Below, piece by piece: positions 56,633 through 64,000 of a stretch of 64,000 bases of DNA. Source of the DNA: Siphonodentalium dalli (lineage: Eukaryota; Mollusca; Scaphopoda; Gadilida; Siphonodentaliidae); NCBI GenBank assembly GCA_032622095.1, contig CP136064.1:42121912-42185911 (forward strand), written 5' to 3'. The position numbers and the translations under genes are program-made. The notes under the pieces are model-generated. The model ran no database searches. It was not told the origin of the DNA and was given only the letters and a program-made list of their open reading frames with translations. Within the stretch, counting starts at the first letter, position 1. Each line of letters starts with the position of its first letter.

Positions 56633-57834
56633 GATATATGTAGTGCCATGGGAACATGTCCACCTTTGATTATGAGGATACCTCCTCACTATCAATATTT
56701 TATATATATTTTCTGGGCTCATGACTCTATATCACCACATATATTTAAAATGTCTCAAGGTGTTTGCTGTGGGTACAGCTGAAAACTCATACAAAGTTTG
56801 TTATCCCTTTCTTTACTAAATACTCATTCCCTTATGAAATGTTCAGTTTGTTAAATTATTATTTGAACATTTCCCTTCAATAAATAGAACTCCTTCTGCA
56901 CTTTCTGGTGTCTTTCGTCTGCTCATATTTCCTGAACATCCCTCCAGATGAATAATAGACCATTCCAATGTATACTTTTATGACTGATTGGGATAATCCA
57001 TTTAGTATAGAAAGGGTTGAACAATTATTACCACGAAGAACATAAATAAATAGAAAAAAATTATTTGTATATTTTCATTTATCAATAATCCACCAGTGAC
57101 GAGATAAATCATTGTTTTTAAACAACCTGCTGTAAACAGTAGTCAGTGTTGTGTTTTCCTCAACGAACAATATCTCTAAAATACAGATGACATCAATTAT
57201 GATCAGATACGGGGCAATAACCCTTTCTTTTCTAAATACTCATTGACAATTAGTTCCCTCAGGAAATGTTCAGATAATAAGTTCAACAAAACGACCGTAT
57301 GAACTTAATATTCCAACATGTCCCACCAATGAATATGACTAATTATATTGTATTTTCTTTATTATATGTACCCATACAATGGTATTGTACACATACATGT
57401 ACAGTACATGTAGTGTCATTCTCATTCAAGTCTGGTAATCATCTCAACATTCATTGACTGTCTTGTTTAATATCCCATAAGATTATCTTGAAGAGATATC
57501 GACAAGGGTTTTATCGTTGTAACGGCACTGTTTGTCATATATTTCCCCACAAAGACATTGGGGAATTGTCATTTGAATTTGAAATGTTGTTCCATGGTTT
57601 TTATATCAAAAGATGGCATTTTGTAATGCTAGAACCTTGCTTAATCATCCCCATGATCTATTCCCTTAACGTTAGCTATTGATTTCTGATGCAGTGTTAA
57701 TTTCATGTAATATCACTCTTGGATCATGAGTGTCTGAAAATAATGTCATCAGTGTATGCGACTGTCAGCTGCGACAGAGACAGGCGTGACTAAAGCTCAT
57801 CTTTAGGTGACTGTAAAGGACCATGCGGCTCCAC
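56633..57834. other. Unassigned intergenic sequence
   Basis: Contains a relic of the family E opening (GTACCCATACAATGGTATTG, about 57368) and a repeat of a CACTATCAATATTTTATATA-like segment related to 54713. No gene recognised. Confidence 0.35.
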
Positions 57835-58088
57835 CAAGCCTTGAAATAGGGTGTCTGTCATTTGCAGAATGAGGTCCCCAGAGGGTGAATTTAGTGATGC
57901 TATCCCGCATAGCGGGCTAGCATCACCAAATTCACCCTCTGGGGACCTCATTCTGCTTACACCTCAGCAGTATGAGGTCCCCAGAGGGTGAGTTTGGTGA
58001 TGCTAGCCCGCTATGCGGGGTAGCATCACTAAATTCACCCTCTGGGGACCTCATTCTGCAAATGACAGACACCCTATTTCAAGGCTTG
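57835..58088. mobile_element. Compact double-hairpin element, 254 bp
   Basis: CAAGCCTTGAAATAGGGTGT at the left with an exact inverse at the right. Inside are two consecutive hairpins of about 93 bp, each running from GCAGAATGAGGTCCCCAGAG through GATGCTA-CCCGC...GCGGG-TAGCATCA to CCTCATTCTGC. The spacer of longer copies is absent. GCTCCAC flanks both sides, fitting a 7-8 bp duplication. Confidence 0.9.
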
Positions 58089-58131
58089 AGCTCCACTGTG
58101 AACATCGGAATGGATTAGAATGAGTTTTATA

Positions 58132-58447
58132 TAAGCCTTGAAATAGTTTGTCTGTCATTTGCAGAGTGAGGTCCCCAGAGGGTGAATTTAGTGATGCTAC
58201 CCGCACAGTGGGCTAGCATAACTAAATTTACCCTCTGCGAACCTCATTCTGCTTAGGCCTCATCTTCTGGGAAGTATCTATAGCCTCAAATTAACATTGT
58301 TTATAGTTACTTTTTCTTTTTTTGTTCAGTTTCTATATCCCCTAATTTGCAGAAGATAAAATTCATATTAAATCAAGGTGACTAATCGGTGAACATCATC
58401 ATCTTCAACTTTGGAACTTCAATCTGATCCTAGGTCTCCCATAGCAG
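58132..58447. mobile_element. Double-hairpin element, right end missing
   Basis: Starts AAGCCTTGAAATAGTTTGTC, has the first hairpin and the spacer, and stops at GGTCTCCCATAGCAG without the second hairpin. Confidence 0.8.
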
Positions 58448-59137
58448 CATCCCTCTTAATTCAGATACTTAATTCGACCTCGGTTAGAAAATGTCCAATT
58501 ATAGGGGTATTTGGTTGGAATTTTTTATTAGTTGGAAGGTTTCAGATTCCAGGTGCAAATGTTTAATTAAGTATTATGGGAAGTACAAATTAAAATTAGT
58601 CAAGTTGAGAAAACGGGCATACAGTAGTTCATGGGGCGGTCAAAATTTACACCAGGGCCCCTAACCCAACCCAACAAATCATAAAGAATGTTTTCAAAAT
58701 ACCCTTTAATATACACAGTACAAATGTTCAATGAAACAACATTCGCTCTTTATTATAGATGATCCAGTGGACCAAAATTTAAAACCTGGTAATAAACACT
58801 TTTGTTAAACACAAGAACACAATTGCTAAAAAAAACTATTGCGAATAAAAAAATTGGTTCAATCTCATTAATTTCCCACTATATTGGCAATTAACAGAAA
58901 CTTATCACTTGTTCTTGTATAAGTCCTTGCAATTTTATTGGATTATATCTAGTCGATTTGAGCTGTCAGACAATTGTGACAGAAATTCAATTGACTTTGG
59001 CGACAGTGATAAGTTTTTAACGATTGCTGAGAAGGCAGTGACCAATTGTTTGATTGAGACGATGGTTAAGATAATTACCTACTGTTCTCAGCAGTATTCA
59101 TGGGTTGAAAAGAACATTCATCCATGCATAACACCTA
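58448..59137. other. Unassigned intergenic sequence
   Basis: No repeat family or gene recognised; the frame at 58909-59151 runs into the next MITE and is not a gene. Confidence 0.4.
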
Positions 59138-59245
59138 CAGTAATGCCCTAATTAATCGACTCCTTTAACCACAGCAGAATTATGGGTAACTTTTCAGGAT
59201 TTAGTCGGAAATATGGCTTGTTGCCAATCATCGGAAAGCTCTCCC
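59138..59245. mobile_element. CAGTAATGCCC MITE, left arm only
   Basis: CAGTAATGCCCTAATTAATC to CATCGGAAAGCTCTCC, with TA before the start. The right arm is absent. Confidence 0.8.
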
Positions 59246-59979
59246 CAATACTATTAGAATATATAGTGTAATTTATTGTTTTATTGAATAAAACATGGAA
59301 AAACATGATGTTTACAATAGAGATCCATATTTGCCATGAAAAAGCTATTAACGTTCCTTCAGAATTTGAAAGGAAAGAACTTCACATTAATCACATACAT
59401 CTATGTACTGCATACGATAGTGGTGATCTTAAATCCACACGGCAGTTTGAGCTCCAAAATACACTTAATAATATATGCTTTTGAATTTTTCCCGGTATTG
59501 AAATAGGTCGATAAATACTTTTCTAGTTTCTACTGATATTATATGTCGCAGAAAGACATATTGAAGTCATACGAAATACAACATGGTGTTTGAATCCCAA
59601 ACAAACAGCCATGTGCAAGACATTGAACAGAATACAGCATTCCGTGCTAGTATATTCCTGATATGGTAGAAATAATGAGTGTTGTTTCACTTCTGTGGAA
59701 AAAGTTGAAAACAGCTGGAAAATGGCTATGCCATTGTGCAGTATTTTTATGTAGCCTTTAAAAATACTATATAGCACATGTAGCCATTACTACATGTAGT
59801 ATGTTGATACTTATTTATTTGTCAATCTATCTTATACTTCCTTCCAAAATTAAGTAGACAAAATTTGGAAGCTTGAATGAGCCATGTCCGTTTAAAAACA
59901 ACTATGTTAAATATTATTAGCCAGGAAGGCTGTTATGTCATGTAGCTAGTAGTTAAAACTATTATATTAAAATTAATAG

Positions 59980-60673
59980 TCCTAAATATATGTATGATCT
60001 TGATATAAGTGAGTATTTAGAGTTCACTCCATTGCAGTGGCTACCCCATAATGATAATAGCATGCTGTGTGAAAGCATGAGTTCCCTGTATGTGAACAAT
60101 ATTCAACTGCTTAAAAAGCACCTCCCACAAATGCTCAATGTTTGCATCCATAATAGTGTTACACCTTTAATGGCTACCTATCACTCAAATTTAACTCAGA
60201 ATGTTGAGAAATTCTATGTCAAAACTCATTTAAATTATATTAACTAATGCCCTTTCACATAACAAATTGAGTTAATAAAGGTATAGGCTCAATCATGAAC
60301 AATAATCCTGAAAGACATCGTTTTATTCTTGTTTCATGTTCCCTATTTTCGAGGTACCAGTACTACGGTGGCCGTATTCCGTTATTTTGCGATTAAATTC
60401 CCGTTTTTGGATGTTTGATGTGCTTTGTGAGCATGATTTACACAGTTAATTAACTTAATTAATCTAATGACTCATTGAATTAAATTAATGACTGCAACTA
60501 ATAGAAAATGGAAGATGATTTTGCATATTTGTACATGGAAATTTTTCCATTGGCACAAAAATAAAACCGGATGCGTACTAATTTAGCAAAATGAATAAAA
60601 TGAAAACCGTCGGGAGCTCCGAAATAGAGGCGGGCGGGTCACCGGAAACACAGGTCTTTTTTTTTTTGGCCTA
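59980..60673. repeat. Dispersed repeat, copy 2 (partner at 21100-21790)
   Basis: Shares ordered blocks with 21100-21790 and ends at the Harbinger-like terminus CCGGAAACACAGGTCTTTTT...GGCC. An 85-codon frame (59990-60247, MYDLDISEYLEFTPLQWLPH...) lies in the shared part, but the partner copy is not open there, so coding is doubtful. Confidence 0.6.
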
Positions 60674-60734
60674 TTAATGAATGTACATCGGGTGTGTGTG
60701 TTATTGGGGATATGGCGCTGTTGTTGGGGCACAT

Positions 60735-61145
60735 TGTATGAACAGCGAAGCAGTTCTCACTAAATGTGACACTATCCCCCACAGCAGGCTACAAGCACCA
60801 AATTCACCCTCTGGGGACCTCCTGCTGATGCATCAACTGCTGTGGGAGACCTTGGATCAGATTGAAGTTCCCCAGTTGAAGTTGGTGATGTTCACTTAAT
60901 AGTCACCTCCATTAATATACAATTTATCTTCTGTAAATTAGGGGATATAGAAACTGAATAGAAGGGACAAAGTCACTACAAACAATGTTAATTTAGATTA
61001 TAGATACTTCCCAGAAGATGAGGCCCAAGCAGAATGAGGTTCACAGAGAGTGAATTTGGTGATGCTAGCCGCTTTCTGGATAGCGTCACTAAATTCCTCT
61101 GGAGACCTCATTCTGCAAATGACAAACACCCTATTTGAAGGCTTG
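60735..61145. mobile_element. Double-hairpin element, left end missing, reverse spacer
   Basis: Hairpin remnants (CACCAAATTCACCCTCTGGG; GAGTGAATTTGGTGATGCTA) around the spacer on the opposite strand (TTAGGGGATATAGAAACTGA). Right end CCCTATTTGAAGGCTTG. Confidence 0.7.
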
Positions 61146-61345
61146 GATAGTGCATAGCTGGGTGCATGTGACCAATAATGGTGAAAAGAAATTTGACCTT
61201 TCAGTACAAGCTTCTCAAATGTCAGATATAAAGCATTGAATGACGAGACATAATAATTGTCTTGATTTATTCCATGCTCATGCCTCTCTGTAGCAATCAA
61301 TGATTGTACATCCGAGGTCAGTTCAGAACGTAAATGTTAAGTGGG

Positions 61346-61775
61346 CAAGCCTGAGTTTAGTGTGCCTGTCATTTGAGAAGGAGGTCCTCAGAGGGTGAAT
61401 TTAGTGATATGCTATCCTGCACAGCGGGCTAGCATCACCAAATTCACCATCTTGGGACCTCATTCTGCATGGCCTCATTTGCTATGGGAGACATAAACTC
61501 AGATTGAAGTTCCCAAATGGTGAATATTGTGATGTACACCCATGTGGAACCTCACTTATGCAATGTGTATCTGCCAATTTGGGGATATTGAGAAAACTAA
61601 ACTAAAAAAGCTTCTATAGAAATTTGATAATAAAATAGCTTTCCAGAGAAGATGAGACGTAAGCAGAATGAGGTCCCCAGAGGATTAATTTAGTGATGCT
61701 AGCACGTTATGTGGGATAGTGTCACCCTATGGGGACCTCATTCTGCAAATAACAGACACACTATAATCAGGCTTG
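61346..61775. mobile_element. Double-hairpin element, 430 bp
   Basis: CAAGCCTGAGTTTAGTGTGC at the left and GACACACTATAATCAGGCTTG-type right end, with both hairpins. The spacer is the variant with TTGGGGATATTGAGAAAACT. Confidence 0.75.
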
Positions 61776-61805
61776 TAAGTATCCTTTAACTTGGCACGAC
61801 ACTGT

Positions 61806-62059
61806 CAAGCCTTGAAATAGTGTGTCTGTCATTTGCAGAATGAGGTCCCCAGAGGGTGAATTTAGTGATGCTACCCCGCATAGTGGGCTAGCATCACCAA
61901 ATTCACCCTCTGGGAACCTCATTCTGCTGAAGTGTAAGCAGAATGAGGTCCCCAGAGGGTGAATTTTGTGATGCTAGCCCGCTATGCGGGGTAGCATCAC
62001 TAAATTCACCCTCTGGGGACCTCATTCTGCAAATGACAGACACACTATTTCAAGGCTTG
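61806..62059. mobile_element. Compact double-hairpin element, 254 bp, second copy
   Basis: Same length and layout as 57835-58088. It is flanked by a perfect 25-bp direct repeat (61781-61805 and 62060-62084), far longer than an ordinary target duplication. Confidence 0.9.
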
Positions 62060-62395
62060 ATCCTTTAACTTGGCACGACACTGTAAGACTTCTCACATGA
62101 ACCCGTAATTGTGTGGGAGCCCTGGAGCATGTCTGAACCAGAGACGGGCACGCTAACCTTAGCTTGACTGCAGTCATGCCATATTTATGGGACATGCTAA
62201 AGTCAGGATTTGGTGAAAAATTTTGCCATTTTAAAAGTAACATCTGATCCAGATGTGATAAACTTTGGTCGTGCCAGAGTTTTCGTGTGACATGCTAAAG
62301 TTAGAGTTTTTACCACTAAAAAGTCAGGCATCTCACATAATCGGTGTAATCTTTGAAGCAGGCCGTAATGAACTGTTCAATTTTTAATGAGAAGT

Positions 62396-62571
62396 ACAGT
62401 AATGCCCTAAATAATTGACTCCTTAACCACAGCAGAATTATGGATAATTTTTCAAGATTTAGTCGGAAATATGGCTTGTTGCCATTCATTGGAAAGCTTT
62501 TCCGACTAAATCCTGAAAAATTGCCCATAATTCTGCTGTGGTTAAGGAGTCGATTATTCAGGGCATTACTG
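62396..62571. mobile_element. CAGTAATGCCC palindromic MITE, short-turn copy
   Basis: 176 bp with CAGTAATGCCC / GGGCATTACTG ends and TA flanks. The inner turn is shortened to GGAAAGCTTTTCC. The overlapping frames on both strands are mirror readings of the palindrome. Confidence 0.88.
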
Positions 62572-62704
62572 TATATGTTTGTTACCATGTCTCGCTCTAG
62601 TCTAAGCTTTGCTCGACAAAAACCTGCATGTGATATCGGATGTTCTCAATGTTGGTTTACATGTACCGTACGTCGAAGATCTGTAAGTATTTACTCCTGT
62701 ATCA

Positions 62705-62800
62705 TAGTTTAACCTTTCATGACAGGAGCTGTGCTAATGCAGCATTAAAGACCCTGTGCCAGTGCATTCTCTTATATATGCGAGTCTCCCATGGGTTTGA
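62705..62800. mobile_element. piggyBac-like hairpin element, left part
   Basis: TTAACCTTTCATGACAGGAG, then CCCTGTGCCAGTGCATTCTC and TTATATATGCGAG. The inverted half is absent. Same family as 44131 and 63880-63965. Confidence 0.55.
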
Positions 62801-62924
62801 TCTGACTATTTTTAACTGAGTTATGGCCTTTTATAAAAAAAAATATTCACTCTTAAAAAAAAAATTACATTGAATTCCTAGCTCAATTTAAAAAAAATTA
62901 TATAATAAAATATTTTTTGTTTAA

Positions 62925-63316
62925 CCCTTTACCCAACAGAACGGCCCTGTGCCAATGCATTCTCTTATATATGCGAGTCGACCATAGGTCGCCTCGCATA
63001 TATAAGAGAATGCATTGGCTTAACACATTAAAAATTATAAAATTGTTAAAGAATGTAAGAAAAAATGGTAAAAAGTGTTAAAAAAAGATTTTTTTTAGGC
63101 CAATGCATTCTCTTATATATGCGAGGCAACCTATGGTCGACTCACATATATAAGAGAATGCATTGACACAGGGCATAACTGTAACTATCACAATGTGGTC
63201 AAGGAGCCGGTTCCAATGATATCCATATTTGTATGGTTCTATTGAGACAGACCGAGGATATTTTAGGCTGTTGAAGCTTTATTTGGCCGGTTTTGGCCGG
63301 TTTGTTGGGTAAAGGG
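62925..63316. mobile_element. piggyBac-like MITE with nested hairpins
   Basis: TTAA (62921-62924) then CCCTTTACCCAACA at the left; TGTTGGGTAAAGGG then TTAA (63317-63320) at the right. A CCC(T/A) start beside TTAA is the piggyBac terminal form. Inside, two 69-bp hairpins (62951-63019 and 63099-63167; GCCAATGCATTCTCTTATAT with its inverse) are themselves inverted relative to one another. No transposase. Confidence 0.85.
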
Positions 63317-63320
63317 TTAA

Positions 63321-64000
63321 ATAATTAAATTTTTTTTTTTTAAGTTAACAAAATTTGAAAAACTAACAACATTATAACTCTGACAAGGGTACCCCGAGTC
63401 ACCACACCAAATTTGGTTTAAATCGGTCCAAAATCTTGTGATATGTACTGGTAAATTTGTTTGGAGCAACATTAAACCCAATTCACCAATTCCATCCCAT
63501 GCCTTTGGACTACTTAGCTATTGATAAGACTATATTATTCTCTGATGTCTCTTATGCCAATGTGCAGATAAAGAAAGCTATGGTAGCTAATTAAAAACAA
63601 GTTTCAACAATACACATCACATGATATTAATAGTAGACAAGAACATCTGTGCTGCAATCACTCTACAGCTGGTCTGAGGTCATTATAAATGTTATTGGTT
63701 TAATAGATATGCCAGACTTTACCATAAACAATCTCTGTGATTTGTTGACAGCTCTGCTATATAATTGATATTAATGGATCAGCAGTGAGTGTCTTATCTT
63801 GATGGCTGTTGGTAGAATTTGATACATTACCATTGTAAACTTATATTTGACTCTCTTAACCCAAGTAGTCCATGTCCAGGTCACCTTTTCACATTTAACC
63901 CAAGGCTGTGGTGGTGCAGCATTACATATCCTGTACCAGTGCATTCTCTTATATAAATGCGAGTGACTCATAAATTCCAATAATTTGTGTTATGTACATT
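63321..64000. other. Unassigned sequence with a repeat fragment at the right edge
   Basis: Begins with a repeat tail (CACACCAAATTTGGTTTAAATCGG in part). The last 120 bp resemble the piggyBac-like hairpin family (CAGTGCATTCTCTTATATAA at about 63938). No gene seen. Confidence 0.4.

Noticed and set aside
47478-62571. CRISPR array or bacterial contamination
   Set aside because: Repeats are palindromic transposons of variable spacing without unique regular spacers, and the surrounding DNA has spliceosomal introns.
52149-62712. Conserved peptides such as FSGFSRKYGLLPFIGKLSLT at several sites
   Set aside because: These are translations of the CAGTAATGCCC palindrome arms and occur on both strands of the same DNA.

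Overview
The window is animal nuclear DNA: intron-rich, about 60% A+T by eye, and packed with short non-autonomous transposons. The dominant repeats are elements built from roughly 160-bp non-coding units, opened by a small hairpin and often followed by a CCGT tract. With the lophotrochozoan look of the protein gene, this suggests a marine mollusc, most likely a bivalve. That placement is inference.

Region 1 (about 2.3-22.4 kb, + strand) is the translation initiation helicase eIF4A. Nine coding exons join into one clean frame of 405 residues ending at a stop codon. Only the extreme N-terminus (exon 1) is missing. The introns carry two hAT transposons with perfect 8-bp target duplications, PIF/Harbinger-like elements with a nested MITE, and repeat-unit elements.

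The most notable content is in the 5.2-kb intron between the DEAD-box exon and the SAT-motif exon. It holds a tandem array of nine box H/ACA snoRNA genes (12.7-16.7 kb). Eight copies have an essentially identical 5' half; the ninth is divergent but keeps the guide pockets, stems and H/ACA boxes. Read by hand, the 5' pocket can pair with the 28S rRNA peptidyl-transferase segment around GACG-U-C-GCUUUU, which predicts a pseudouridine there. Hosting in an eIF4A intron parallels vertebrate EIF4A1 and EIF4A2, which also carry snoRNAs.

Region 2 (about 22.4-40.1 kb) has no recognisable gene. It holds repeat-unit elements of several families, fold-back MITEs and two copies of a TTAA-flanked element. 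Region 3 starts with a probable first coding exon of an unidentified gene (40139-40297, good start context and splice donor). It is followed by a 5S-rRNA-like segment lying 85 bp upstream of a TGGTATCAGAG primer-binding-site-like sequence, the arrangement of Cassandra-type 5S-carrying LTR elements. From 41 kb to the end the window is mostly repeats. At least eight copies of a CAGTAATGCCC palindromic MITE, about ten copies of a double-hairpin element, and TTAA-flanked piggyBac-like hairpin elements make 47-63 kb unusually rich in long perfect palindromes.

No tRNA, intact rRNA gene, CRISPR array, intact transposase or bacterial feature was found. Most other short ORFs lie inside repeats.
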